Assembly (NCBI RefSeq): GCF_001730295.1
Contig: NZ_MIKA01000034.1
Coordinates: 1 to 64,000, forward strand
Reading direction: 5' to 3'
Source of the DNA: Enterococcus plantarum
GTDB taxonomy: Bacteria; Bacillota; Bacilli; Lactobacillales; Enterococcaceae
Length of the DNA: 64,000 nucleotides
Below the pieces are notes generated by a model. It was not told the DNA's origin. It did not search any database and saw only the letters and a list, made by a program, of their open reading frames with translations. Of the stretch, positions 20,251 through 29,351 are shown in pieces; the stretch's first letter is position 1, and the number at the start of each line of letters is the position of its first letter. The position numbers and the translations under genes were made by a program.

Positions 20251-22145
20251 TATTTAGAAGGAGAAAGTTTATTATGACTTAATTGTTGGTTTAGTTTTCT
20301 AGTTTCATCGATTAGTGATAGACCAATTGTGGTATCTTTTACTTTTAATCGCGTCAATTGGCGATCAACAATTTGCCGTGTAGAAATGATATCATCGTTG
20401 TTTTCAATCGTTGTTTTTTTATCGGAAAAAGGTTTATGAGCAGCTAGTTGCATACCAAAAGAATTATATAAAAGAGTATAGCCGCCAATTCCCGTTATTT
20501 TTTGGTAGGATTTTGAAAAGCCACCATCTATAACGATCATTTTACCAGCGGCTTTGATTGGAGATTCTCCTTTGATCAGTTTAACGGGAGTATGTCCATT
20601 GATGATATGTGCATCTGAATCAGTAATAGAAAAGGCTTTTAAAATACGTTGACATACTTCAGCGTTATTTCTTAGGTCATAGTAAGGATTCTTTTCTTCC
20701 ACATGGGTTTCACTATCTTCGATAAAATAACGTTCAAAGGTCTTCATCGCTTTTTTTCCAAAGAGAGAAGAACTTTCACCGCACCACAGGTACCAAACGA
20801 TATCAGTTGAAAAATCTTCGCTTTTCCACGGTTCTTCAAAAGCTTGTTTGATATTTACCTCAAAGAAATCGAGTAAGCTTTTGCCAGCATAGCATTTTCC
20901 GTTAAAGACCATAGATTGAAACGTGCTATCTTTATTTAGGGGAATACAACCGTGAATCAATAAATTGTGATTGTACGAAAGGTAAAGCGAGCCTTTTTCA
21001 ACAAGAAAAGTCATCTGTTGCTTCAACTTTTTAGCGTGTTGAAATTGGTCCATTAGATCGTTTACAATCATTTCTTCTTCCTCAGACAATTGATAAGGAT
21101 CACACCAATCAATTGTTTGAAAACAGGAATTGACCAACTTGTAGGATTGACCATCAACTAAAATCTGATTATCAGATATTTTATCTAAGAGCAAACGGTG
21201 ATCCATTTGAAATTCTGGGCGACGTTTGATCAGTTGACCTTCAAGTTTCTCTTGAATGATCGCCATTGATTGTTGAATTTTCATAGCATCAGTTACTTCT
21301 GAAATTCTAAGTTTCCTATAAGGATTTTTCTTAGGCATAAATTGACTATTGTCCAGATATGTTTTGCGACTGTATGATTTTAGCAAATTCAAATCAATCC
21401 CATAGGCATCCTCTAGAAGGTCAAGATTACCATAGCGAGCACAAATACGTAAGACATTGGCCAAACAAGCTTTTGAACCACTCATGGCGCCTAGCCAGAT
21501 GATATCATGATTTCCCCATTGAATATCAAGAGAATGATATCCAATCAAAGTGTCCATGATTTTATCAGGATATGGTCCCCGATCAAAAATATCTCCGATT
21601 ACATGAAGGTGGTCGATCACAAAGCGCTGAGTTAGATAAGCTAGATCTGTTATAAATCGTTCCCCTTCACCAAGGTCAATGATTTTTTGAATGATTTGTT
21701 TGTAGTATGCCTTTTTATTGGTGGTTTCATCATATTGATAAATCAATTCCTCTAAAATATATGCATAAGTTTGAGGCAATGCTTTGCGAACTTTAGAGCG
21801 AGTGTATTTACTTGATGAAAAACGAACAACAATCAAAAGATAGTTAATGGTTTCAAACCACCAATTGTCAGAGAGTGACTGCTGAACTGTCAAAGACTGA
21901 ATTTTTTCTTCAGGATAATAAATCAAAAAACACAATTCATCTATTTGCTCCTCTGAAAGCACTTGATTAAAAAGAGTTGTAACCTTGTCACGAATACTCC
22001 CAGAGCCATTTCTTAAAATATGGTTGAACGCTTCAAATTCTCCATGAAGGTCACTGATAAAATGTTCAGTTCCTTTGGGTAAATTCAAAATAGCTTCTAA
22101 ATTTATAATTTCAGCAATTAGTTCATTAGAGCGAGCGTTATTCAT
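20250..22145 (-). CDS. fbp: Fructose-1,6-bisphosphatase, class III
   Basis: A 631-aa metallophosphatase of the Firmicute class III type, with SDLHGE (about residue 48), GDIFDRGPYPD and GNHDIIWLG metal-binding motifs and GHTPVKL near the C-terminus. It hydrolyses fructose-1,6-bisphosphate in gluconeogenesis. It is the last gene in a minus-strand group after ccpN and the PPDK regulator, and only 14 bases separate it from the latter. The grouping puts the reverse steps of glycolysis under one control. Confidence 0.96.
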   Translation of the reverse strand: MNNARSNELIAEIINLEAILNLPKGTEHFISDLHGEFEAFNHILRNGSGSIRDKVTTLFNQVLSEEQIDELCFLIYYPEEKIQSLTVQQSLSDNWWFETINYLLIVVRFSSSKYTRSKVRKALPQTYAYILEELIYQYDETTNKKAYYKQIIQKIIDLGEGERFITDLAYLTQRFVIDHLHVIGDIFDRGPYPDKIMDTLIGYHSLDIQWGNHDIIWLGAMSGSKACLANVLRICARYGNLDLLEDAYGIDLNLLKSYSRKTYLDNSQFMPKKNPYRKLRISEVTDAMKIQQSMAIIQEKLEGQLIKRRPEFQMDHRLLLDKISDNQILVDGQSYKLVNSCFQTIDWCDPYQLSEEEEMIVNDLMDQFQHAKKLKQQMTFLVEKGSLYLSYNHNLLIHGCIPLNKDSTFQSMVFNGKCYAGKSLLDFFEVNIKQAFEEPWKSEDFSTDIVWYLWCGESSSLFGKKAMKTFERYFIEDSETHVEEKNPYYDLRNNAEVCQRILKAFSITDSDAHIINGHTPVKLIKGESPIKAAGKMIVIDGGFSKSYQKITGIGGYTLLYNSFGMQLAAHKPFSDKKTTIENNDDIISTRQIVDRQLTRLKVKDTTIGLSLIDETRKLNQQLSHNKLSPSK

Positions 22146-22159
22146 AGTGGGACTCCTTG

Positions 22160-22972
22160 TTATTTATTTTGGGTTAAGTCTTCGATGATGGTTGTTGTTT
22201 CTTCAATCGATTTCTTATCAACATTTATCACAAGAGCGTTGTATTTTTCGAAAATGCTAGTAGCATAGTCTAGTTCTTCTTGAATTCGATCGGCATTCGT
22301 GTAGGCTGAATCTTCTTTTAAGCCTAATGAATGTAAACGAGATTTACGGATGTTCATCAAACTATCAATACTAGTTGTTAAACCAATGATTTTTTTAGGA
22401 TTGATTTGATCCAATTCAGCTGGTAAAGGAACTTCTGGAATCAATGGTAAATTGGCAACTTTATGATTTCGGTTAGCCATGTACATGCTTAATGGTGTTT
22501 TAGACGTACGAGAAACACCCAATAATACATAATCAGCTTCTAAAAAGCCCTTTGAATCTTTGCCATCATCGTATCTGACTGCAAATTCGATGGCTGAAAC
22601 TCGGCTGAAATATTGCTCGTTCAATTTATGGATGGCACCTGGTTCTTGTAATGGTTGAATGCCAAACGTTCCTTCCACAATCTCACTTAGTGGGCTCATG
22701 TAATCGACAAACTGTAATCCAGTTCGTTGAGCAAAGTCTTTGACTAAAAGTACTAGTTTTTTATTCACTAATGTCGTAACAACAACAGCTTTGTCATGTA
22801 AAGCGTCTCTCAAAATAGGTTTCAATAATTCTTCATCTGTGATAAATGGAAAACGTTGAATATCGCTCATATCAATACTCGGGTACTGAGCTGAGACGGC
22901 TGAAATGATTTTTTGAGCCGTTTCTCCAACTGAATCTGATACTAAATAAATATTGATTTTGTTTTTTTGCAT
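22160..22972 (-). CDS. Pyruvate, phosphate dikinase regulatory protein (kinase/phosphotransferase)
   Basis: 270 aa of the DUF299/PDRP family. The nucleotide-binding segment LLGVSRTSKTPLSMYMAN lies near residue 150 and the opening INIYLVSDSVGETAQK is typical. These proteins switch PPDK off by ADP-dependent phosphorylation of a threonine next to the catalytic histidine and back on by phosphorolysis. The target, ppdK, is encoded divergently 0.9 kb away, so enzyme and switch belong to one locus. In Bacillus the family member yqfL is also next to ccpN. Confidence 0.93.
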   Translation of the reverse strand: MQKNKINIYLVSDSVGETAQKIISAVSAQYPSIDMSDIQRFPFITDEELLKPILRDALHDKAVVVTTLVNKKLVLLVKDFAQRTGLQFVDYMSPLSEIVEGTFGIQPLQEPGAIHKLNEQYFSRVSAIEFAVRYDDGKDSKGFLEADYVLLGVSRTSKTPLSMYMANRNHKVANLPLIPEVPLPAELDQINPKKIIGLTTSIDSLMNIRKSRLHSLGLKEDSAYTNADRIQEELDYATSIFEKYNALVINVDKKSIEETTTIIEDLTQNK

Positions 22973-23037
22973 GTATGCACTCTCCTAATTTTTGAGGTTT
23001 GATACGTGAGTATTTTTTATTTCATTCTCACAGATCA

Positions 23038-23673
23038 TCAATAGTTTTCTTTTTCAATATCGTTGCCAGCATGAATAAAGTAAGACATTATTCTAGTTTT
23101 TGTCACTTTTCCTATGACTTTCTTCGGTTGATTGGTTTCAACAACGGGTATGGTGTCGATATTGTGTTGCATCAAAAGACTACCGGCTTCTAAAATCGTG
23201 CGATCACGATGGATCGTGATGATGTTTGGCATGCGACTCATAATCATCGCAACGGGTGTCTTTTCAGTATTAGGATTACTAATAGCAGCACGTAGTAAGT
23301 CTTTACGTGATAGAACACCAATCAATTCATCATTGTCATCTTTAACATATAATGAACCAACATCGTACATAAATAAATTTGTGACAGCGTCATAAACCGT
23401 TGTACTTTGATGGATAAGTATTGGCGGCAGCATAATATCTTCGACTGTTTTTTTGTAGAGTCTTTCATAAAGTAAGGGCTCAATTGCCTGACCCGTATAA
23501 AAATAACCAACTTTTGGTCTAGCATCAAGCAAACCAGTCATCGTCAAAATAGCTAAATCACTTCGCAGGGTTGCTCGGCTTAAACCAAGTGTTTTTGCAA
23601 TATTATCACCACTGATTGGTTCATTTTCCTTAACGATCTTGATGATCTCCAATTGTCTTGAGGTAAGTTTCAT
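23038..23673 (-). CDS. ccpN: CcpN-like repressor of gluconeogenesis, HTH plus two CBS domains
   Basis: 211 aa: a DeoR-like helix-turn-helix (residues 1-60, DNIAKTLGLSRATLRSDLAI) and two CBS domains (about 75-205), which bind adenine nucleotides. In B. subtilis CcpN represses gapB and pckA when sugar is present. Here it heads the group with the PPDK regulator and fbp and is divergent from ppdK. Two identical operator-like sequences sit at both transcription starts, so it probably represses ppdK and itself. Confidence 0.92.
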   Translation of the reverse strand: MKLTSRQLEIIKIVKENEPISGDNIAKTLGLSRATLRSDLAILTMTGLLDARPKVGYFYTGQAIEPLLYERLYKKTVEDIMLPPILIHQSTTVYDAVTNLFMYDVGSLYVKDDNDELIGVLSRKDLLRAAISNPNTEKTPVAMIMSRMPNIITIHRDRTILEAGSLLMQHNIDTIPVVETNQPKKVIGKVTKTRIMSYFIHAGNDIEKENY

Positions 23674-23693
23674 TTTATCGACCTACTTTCTTA

Positions 23694-23738
23694 ATGTGAC
23701 ACACTAATTATTATATATTTCTTATAAAAATAAAGCAA
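23694..23738 (-). promoter_or_regulatory. ccpN promoter with operator
   Basis: On the minus strand TTGCTT (23738-23733), 17-base spacer, TATAAT (23715-23710). ATGTGACACACTA (23694-23706, plus-strand reading) covers the expected transcription start near 23703. Confidence 0.7.
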
Positions 23739-23766
23739 CAATAAAAATAAGCCATACTAATACAAG

Positions 23767-23824
23767 TTGACAATGAATAATACACACTATATAATCGTTT
23801 TTAAGTTAAATGTGATACACTATA
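23767..23824 (+). promoter_or_regulatory. ppdK promoter with CcpN-type operators
   Basis: TTGACA (23767-23772), 17-base spacer, TATAAT (23790-23795): a perfect sigma-A promoter. ATGTGATACACTA lies at 23810-23822 just after the start, and TACACACTATA lies in the spacer up to the -10. The first differs from the ccpN-side site at one base. A perfect promoter blocked by a repressor is the simplest reading. Confidence 0.75.
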
Positions 23825-23848
23825 AAACGTGAAAAGGAGAATTTGTTT

Positions 23849-26458
23849 ATGAGATATGTAATTGATTTTTCAGAGGGTAGTAAAGAACAAGCCGATTTAT
23901 TAGGAGGTAAGGGGGCAAATTTAGCTGAAATGACAAAAATGAATCTCCCGGTTCCAACAGGATTTACGATCACAACTGAAGCTTGTTTAGAGTACTTAAA
24001 AAAGAAGGAAACGATGTCAACGGATATTCACTCAGAAATACATCAACATGTTTTGAGTATGGAGGAACGAACGAAGAAGAGATTAGGCGACTCTTCAGAA
24101 CCCTTGTTAGTTTCTGTGAGAAGTGGTTCAAAATTCTCAATGCCTGGTATGATGGACACTATTTTGAATTTAGGGTTAAATGATGAAACGGTTTTAGGAT
24201 TAAGTCAAAAAACAGGTGATAGTCGTTTTGCTTTTGATTGTTATCGGAGACTTCTTCAAATGTATGGTGACGTCGTTTGCGGGATCGATAAAAATCGCTT
24301 TGATCAACAGCTCGAATTTTACAAAGAAAAAAAAGGATACCTATTAGACACTGAGATGCAAGCGAAAGATTGGCAAAAATTGGTAGCGGTGTATAAAAAT
24401 ATTTTTCTTGAGGTAACACATCAAGCATTCCCACAAGATCCATACGAGCAATTAATGTCAGCTGTGGAAGCTGTTTTTCGTTCATGGAATAACCGTAGAG
24501 CGGTTACGTACCGTCGTTTACACGATATATCTGATTCATTGGGAACGGCAGTCAATATTCAAGAGATGGTTTTTGGCAATTTTGGTGTCAAAAGTGGGAC
24601 AGGTGTTGCATTCACTAGAAATCCTGTAACAGGAGAGAAAGGAATTTTCGGTGAATTTTTATTAAATGCCCAAGGAGAAGATGTCGTTGCCGGTATACGA
24701 ACACCTAAACCGATCAGTGCACTTGAAACGTTGATGCCAGATGTTTATCAAGAATTTTTAACGTTGAGCCATTTGCTGGAAAGTCATTACAAAGATATGC
24801 AAGATATCGAATTTACGATAGAGAATGGGCAGCTGTATCTTTTGCAAACTAGAACTGGAAAACGAACGGCTAAATCCGCGTTTAAAATCTGTATTCAGTT
24901 AGTTGAAGAAGGCATAATATCAAAAAATGAAGCGATCAAACGAATTAATCCAACGATGATCACTCGGTTACTTCATCCTGTTTTTGAACCAAATGAACTA
25001 AAAAATGCGGTGGTTTTTGCGAAAGGGTTACCTGCCAGCCCAGGTGCTGCTAATGGGGCTGTTTATTTTACAGCAGAACAAGCAAAAAAAGCGAGCGAAC
25101 AAGGTGAAAAAGTTATTTTGATCCGTCAAGAAACCTCTCCTGAAGACATTGAAGGTATGGTGGTAAGTGAAGCAATCGTGACTTCTAGAGGTGGAATGAC
25201 TTCTCATGCGGCTGTCGTAGCCAGAGGAATGGGGGTTTGTTGTGTTGTTGGGTGTGAAGAAGTCTATGTAGATGAGTTTTTAACACAAGCAAGAGTAGGC
25301 GATGTTTTAGTCCGTCAAGGAGATACCATTTCAGTCGATGGAACAACAGGAACCATCTATCTTGGTAGCATTCCGTACATTGAAGGGGATGAATGGCAGT
25401 TATTAAAAACCGTCACGAACTGGGCAAAAGAAGGAGCAAGTATCGATGTTAAGGCGAATGCAGAAACGCCAACCGACATTAAAACAGCCCTGAAATTAGG
25501 TGCACATGGAATTGGTTTAGTAAGAACAGAGCATATGTTTTTCGGAGAAGAAAGAATAAGTGAAATGCGTAAAATGATTCTTGCGGAAAACAAGCAAGCA
25601 CTGCTGTCTCCTTTAGAGCGACTTAAAGAATTTCAAAAAAATGATTTTCGTGCAATGTTTACTGTATTGAAAGAAAAATCTTGCACGATCCGCTTGCTAG
25701 ATCCACCGTTGCATGAATTTTTACCACAGACAGAAGAAGACATCCTTCATTTAGCAAATGCAACACAACGCACAACCAGTGAAATTAAGCATCGTATTGA
25801 AGAACTACACGAGCAAAATCCTATGCTTGGACATCGTGGTTGTCGTTTAGCTATTACAACCCCTGAAATCTATGAAATGCAGGTAGCGGCCATTATTGAA
25901 AGCGCAATAGAAGTTAGTCAAAAAGATGCAACACTAAATATTGCACCAGAAATCATGATTCCTCTAATCGGTAGTAAAGAAGAGCTAGCATTTCTAAGAA
26001 AGCACTTAGAGCAAACCATCCAAACGATTTTTGCCAAAATGGACCAAATTATTCCGTATAAAATTGGGACGATGCTAGAGATACCTAGAGCTTGTTTAAC
26101 AGCTGGAAAAATAGCTGAAGTTTCTGATTTTTTCAGCTTTGGAACGAATGATTTAACGCAATTGACATATGGTTTTTCACGTGATGATTCTGGTAAATTT
26201 ATCGGAGTCTATCAAGATAAACTGTTAGTAAAAGAAGATCCATTTCAGCATATCGATGAAGAAGGCGTGGGTACCTTGATGAAAATGGCTGTAGATAAAA
26301 TTAGAGCGTTTGATCCGACGATTAAAATCGGCGTCTGTGGTGAAGTAGGCGGAGACCCTCAAACGATTCACTTTTTGAAAAAAATGGGTGTAGATTATAT
26401 CTCTTGTTCACCATATAGAATTCCAGCTGCTATATTGACGATTGCCCAAGAACTATAA
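23849..26458 (+). CDS. ppdK: Pyruvate, phosphate dikinase
   Basis: 869 aa from ATG 23849; AAAGGAG sits 9 bases upstream, while the in-frame TTG six bases earlier is too close to it. N-terminal ATP-grasp domain (GGKGANLAEM at the start), central phosphohistidine domain with GGMTSHAAVVARGMG (catalytic His near residue 450, regulatory Thr two before it) and a C-terminal PEP/pyruvate barrel (GFSRDDSGKF, CGEVGGDP). It interconverts pyruvate, ATP and Pi with PEP, AMP and PPi. In this setting PEP formation for gluconeogenesis is likely. Confidence 0.96.
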   Translation: MRYVIDFSEGSKEQADLLGGKGANLAEMTKMNLPVPTGFTITTEACLEYLKKKETMSTDIHSEIHQHVLSMEERTKKRLGDSSEPLLVSVRSGSKFSMPGMMDTILNLGLNDETVLGLSQKTGDSRFAFDCYRRLLQMYGDVVCGIDKNRFDQQLEFYKEKKGYLLDTEMQAKDWQKLVAVYKNIFLEVTHQAFPQDPYEQLMSAVEAVFRSWNNRRAVTYRRLHDISDSLGTAVNIQEMVFGNFGVKSGTGVAFTRNPVTGEKGIFGEFLLNAQGEDVVAGIRTPKPISALETLMPDVYQEFLTLSHLLESHYKDMQDIEFTIENGQLYLLQTRTGKRTAKSAFKICIQLVEEGIISKNEAIKRINPTMITRLLHPVFEPNELKNAVVFAKGLPASPGAANGAVYFTAEQAKKASEQGEKVILIRQETSPEDIEGMVVSEAIVTSRGGMTSHAAVVARGMGVCCVVGCEEVYVDEFLTQARVGDVLVRQGDTISVDGTTGTIYLGSIPYIEGDEWQLLKTVTNWAKEGASIDVKANAETPTDIKTALKLGAHGIGLVRTEHMFFGEERISEMRKMILAENKQALLSPLERLKEFQKNDFRAMFTVLKEKSCTIRLLDPPLHEFLPQTEEDILHLANATQRTTSEIKHRIEELHEQNPMLGHRGCRLAITTPEIYEMQVAAIIESAIEVSQKDATLNIAPEIMIPLIGSKEELAFLRKHLEQTIQTIFAKMDQIIPYKIGTMLEIPRACLTAGKIAEVSDFFSFGTNDLTQLTYGFSRDDSGKFIGVYQDKLLVKEDPFQHIDEEGVGTLMKMAVDKIRAFDPTIKIGVCGEVGGDPQTIHFLKKMGVDYISCSPYRIPAAILTIAQEL

Positions 26459-26463
26459 AAAAA

Positions 26464-26512
26464 GAGAAGGGCTAAGATGACTTTTAAAGCGGTTGTTTTA
26501 GTCCTTTTTTAA
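26464..26512 (+). terminator. Terminator after ppdK
   Basis: AAGGGCTAA and TTAGTCCTT (26467-26475, 26498-26506) pair with one G-T, followed by six T. Confidence 0.75.
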
Positions 26513-26592
26513 TTCTTTTTTCTTAGGAGTCTGCTTTTTTTTCAGTAGATGGTATAATTTATTGAACGTGGCTCAAGAAAGAAGGGAACGAG

Positions 26593-27699
26593 ATGGGAAT
26601 GCGGTGGAAATGGTCCATTGCAGGAGGGGTGGTTTTATTACTTATGCTCCTGTTAGCGAGTTGGTATTTTAATAAAGAAAATCGTGTTTTTGTAAATCAT
26701 TTATCAGAAAAGCAACAACTGAATCAAAAAGACGATATTGCGAGCTCTGACAATAAAAATAAAATCAATCAGATAATCAATAAAGCCCATTTTCAAGGTT
26801 CGGCTTTGCTTGTCAAAAAAGATCAGATTTTTTATCAACAAAGTTACGGATATGCAGATGCACAGAATAAGCGTCCAAATAAAAAAGATGGTATTTTTCC
26901 AATTGCTTCTTTACAGAAAATAATCACAGGCGCGCTTATTTTAGAGTTGGTGAAAGAAGGAAAACTTACATTAGATACTACTTTAGATCGTTTTTATCCG
27001 GAAATCACCTCAAGTCAGACAATTACGATTCAGCAATTGCTTGATCACAATTCAGGTATTAGTATGGCAGAAGAAGAACCTGAAACGCTTTTGATCAATC
27101 AGGAAACCCAGATAAATCATGTTTTAGCAACTTTGATTGTGGTAGAAAGTAAAGAGTTTCATTACACTAATAGTAACTATACCTTGCTTGCTGGCATTAT
27201 TTCCAACGTAACAGGACAACCCTATGATCAAGTTGTGCAAAAAAGAGTAATCGATAAGTTGTCATTGAAACATACTTATTTTTGGGACGATTTACCAAAA
27301 AAAGAAACAATACCGATTCCTTATTTTTATAGAGAAAAGGATTACCAAGCGGATCCTTCACCTGCAAATGAAAAATTATTTTCTAGTTTGTTAGGTGCTG
27401 GTAATATGTATATGTCAACGAAAGACTTTTGGGTCTTTCTTCAAAGTTTAACCAATGGGAAACTTTTTGACCAAGATGAATATGAGCAACTTGCAAATGT
27501 TAAGGCACAAGGGTATCAGTCAGGGATGATCTATTATGATGGCCTGAAATATTCAGAAGGTAGTTTAGGTGGTTATGGAACAATTATTTATGGCGATCAG
27601 GGGAATAAAAATCTGGTCATTCTTTTTGGAAATCAACCGGCAAAAGATGGGATGAAAGGGTTAGGGGAAGAGTTATATAAACAATTACTAAAAATGTAG
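26593..27699 (+). CDS. Serine hydrolase, class C beta-lactamase/DD-peptidase family, membrane anchored
   Basis: 368 aa with an N-terminal membrane anchor (about 8-26), then a penicillin-binding-type domain. SLQK (Ser at about 108) is the S-x-x-K pair, and YTNSNYTLLAGI holds the Y-x-N motif. Near the C-terminus GSLGGYGTII stands where the KTG-like box is expected. It probably cleaves a peptide or ester bond at the cell surface, for instance in the wall. It stands alone between two terminated units, with GAAGGGAACGAG before the ATG. Confidence 0.85.
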   Translation: MGMRWKWSIAGGVVLLLMLLLASWYFNKENRVFVNHLSEKQQLNQKDDIASSDNKNKINQIINKAHFQGSALLVKKDQIFYQQSYGYADAQNKRPNKKDGIFPIASLQKIITGALILELVKEGKLTLDTTLDRFYPEITSSQTITIQQLLDHNSGISMAEEEPETLLINQETQINHVLATLIVVESKEFHYTNSNYTLLAGIISNVTGQPYDQVVQKRVIDKLSLKHTYFWDDLPKKETIPIPYFYREKDYQADPSPANEKLFSSLLGAGNMYMSTKDFWVFLQSLTNGKLFDQDEYEQLANVKAQGYQSGMIYYDGLKYSEGSLGGYGTIIYGDQGNKNLVILFGNQPAKDGMKGLGEELYKQLLKM

Positions 27700-27790
27700 G
27701 TTACCTTTTTAGAAATGAGTGAAAAAGAGATAGGAAGTTTTTCATTTTTATGCTATTATTTTTAATAAATCCATTGAAGAAGGTGAAGAG

Positions 27791-29092
27791 ATGCCACTAT
27801 TAGTTGGAACGGCAGAATTTAACGAACAAGAGCATTTAACGATTGGTGGATGTGATACCGTTCGTTTGGCTGAGAAATATGGAACGCCATTATTTGTCTA
27901 TGATGTTGCCCATATTCGAGAACGTGCAAGAGGGTTTAAACAAACGTTTAACTCTTTAGGCGTAAAAAATAAGGTTATATACGCAAGTAAAGCATTTTGC
28001 TGTTTAGCAATGTATAAACTTTTAGAAGAAGAAGAACTTGGGTGTGATGTGGTTTCTGCTGGAGAAATCTTTACGGCAATTAAGGGTGGTATGTCACCTA
28101 AGAATATAGAATTTCATGGAAATAATAAGACTAAAGAAGAACTACTCTATGCAGTTGAACAAGGTGTAGGGATGATCATTATTGATAATTTTTATGAAAT
28201 TGAGCTATTAAGTGCTATTTTAAAAGAAACTGGGAAGAAACAACACGTCATGTTTCGTATTACACCAGGTGTAGATGCCGAAACGCATGAATATATCTTA
28301 ACTGGACAAGAAGATTCTAAATTTGGTTTCGATGTAAATAGTGGACAAGCAACTCAAGCACTAGAAAAAATTTTGGCTGATGAGCGTTTAATTTTAAAAG
28401 GAGCTCATTGTCATATAGGTTCACAAATTTTTTCTGCTGAAGGGTTTTTAGCTGCTGTTGAAAAAATGTTACTCATCTTAAATGACTGGAAAAAAGCATT
28501 TAACTATACGGTCGATGTTTTAAATATGGGCGGTGGTTTTGGTGTGCAGTATACAGAAGCAGATGATCCACTAGAACCAGAAGCATTTGTTAAAGCTATC
28601 GTCAATGCAGTAAAAGGGCAGTGCGAATTGTTAGATTATACATTTCCTGAAATCTGGATTGAACCTGGTCGGAGCATTATCGCCGAAGCAGGCACAACGA
28701 TTTATACAGTTGGCTCACAAAAAGTCATTCCAGATGTACGTCACTATGTATCAGTAGATGGTGGAATGGGGGATAATATTCGTCCTGCTTTATACGATGC
28801 AATTTATGATGGATTTTTAGCAAACAGAATTAGTAAAGAGACGCCAGAAGAAATGAGAATTGTCGGTAAATATTGTGAATCGGGAGATATTTTAATTAAA
28901 ACTATCGAGTTGCCTCCTCTAAAACCAGAAGATTTATTTGCTATGACAAGCACAGGGGCATATGGTTACTCAATGGCAAATAATTATAATCGTAATCTAA
29001 AACCTGCTGTTGTTTTTGTAGAAAACGGTCAAGATAAACTCGTGATTCGTCGCGAAACGTATGAAGATTTGATTGCATTGGATTGCGAATAA
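27791..29092 (+). CDS. lysA: Diaminopimelate decarboxylase
   Basis: 433 aa of the PLP-dependent alanine-racemase-fold decarboxylases. Lys67 in YASKAF binds PLP; GGGFGVQY, EPGRSIIAEAG and CESGD are the other active-site segments. It makes L-lysine from meso-diaminopimelate in the cytoplasm. Enterococci build lysine into their wall, so it feeds both protein and peptidoglycan. No other lysine pathway gene is next to it. GAAGGTGAAGAG precedes the ATG. Confidence 0.95.
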   Translation: MPLLVGTAEFNEQEHLTIGGCDTVRLAEKYGTPLFVYDVAHIRERARGFKQTFNSLGVKNKVIYASKAFCCLAMYKLLEEEELGCDVVSAGEIFTAIKGGMSPKNIEFHGNNKTKEELLYAVEQGVGMIIIDNFYEIELLSAILKETGKKQHVMFRITPGVDAETHEYILTGQEDSKFGFDVNSGQATQALEKILADERLILKGAHCHIGSQIFSAEGFLAAVEKMLLILNDWKKAFNYTVDVLNMGGGFGVQYTEADDPLEPEAFVKAIVNAVKGQCELLDYTFPEIWIEPGRSIIAEAGTTIYTVGSQKVIPDVRHYVSVDGGMGDNIRPALYDAIYDGFLANRISKETPEEMRIVGKYCESGDILIKTIELPPLKPEDLFAMTSTGAYGYSMANNYNRNLKPAVVFVENGQDKLVIRRETYEDLIALDCE

Positions 29093-29104
29093 TAAGAATT
29101 TTAA

Positions 29105-29215
29105 GAGGTTGGGACAACGTGTTCATTTTCAATCCATTTCTAGGTGCTAAAGCAATAAGAATTTGATGTGATAGAAGCAAAGCACGGTAGTTGCTTCTGC
29201 TTTCACTGTTTGTCC
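29105..29215. repeat. Palindromic intergenic element after lysA
   Basis: TTGGGACAA (29109-29117) faces TTTGTCCGG (29209-29217), enclosing a hairpin AGAAGCAA (29173-29180) with TTGCTTCT (29191-29198). GGTTGGGACAA-type palindromes are dispersed in lactic acid bacterial genomes as far as I recall. It probably folds as a cruciform in the mRNA tail. Confidence 0.4.
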
Positions 29216-29225
29216 GGATTCCTTA

Positions 29226-29270
29226 GGTGTAGGGTGTGACTCGTAGAGTCATATCCTACACCTTTTTTGT
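29226..29270 (+). terminator. Terminator after lysA
   Basis: GGTGTAGG with CCTACACC and GACTC with GAGTC form a long stem, followed by six T at 29263-29268. Confidence 0.88.
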
Positions 29271-29351
29271 TTTGAGTACATTCATACTCTTTTTCTTAAA
29301 TAAGAGTATAATTAAATAAGGAATTAAATTTTCAGAATAGAGGTGTCTCGT

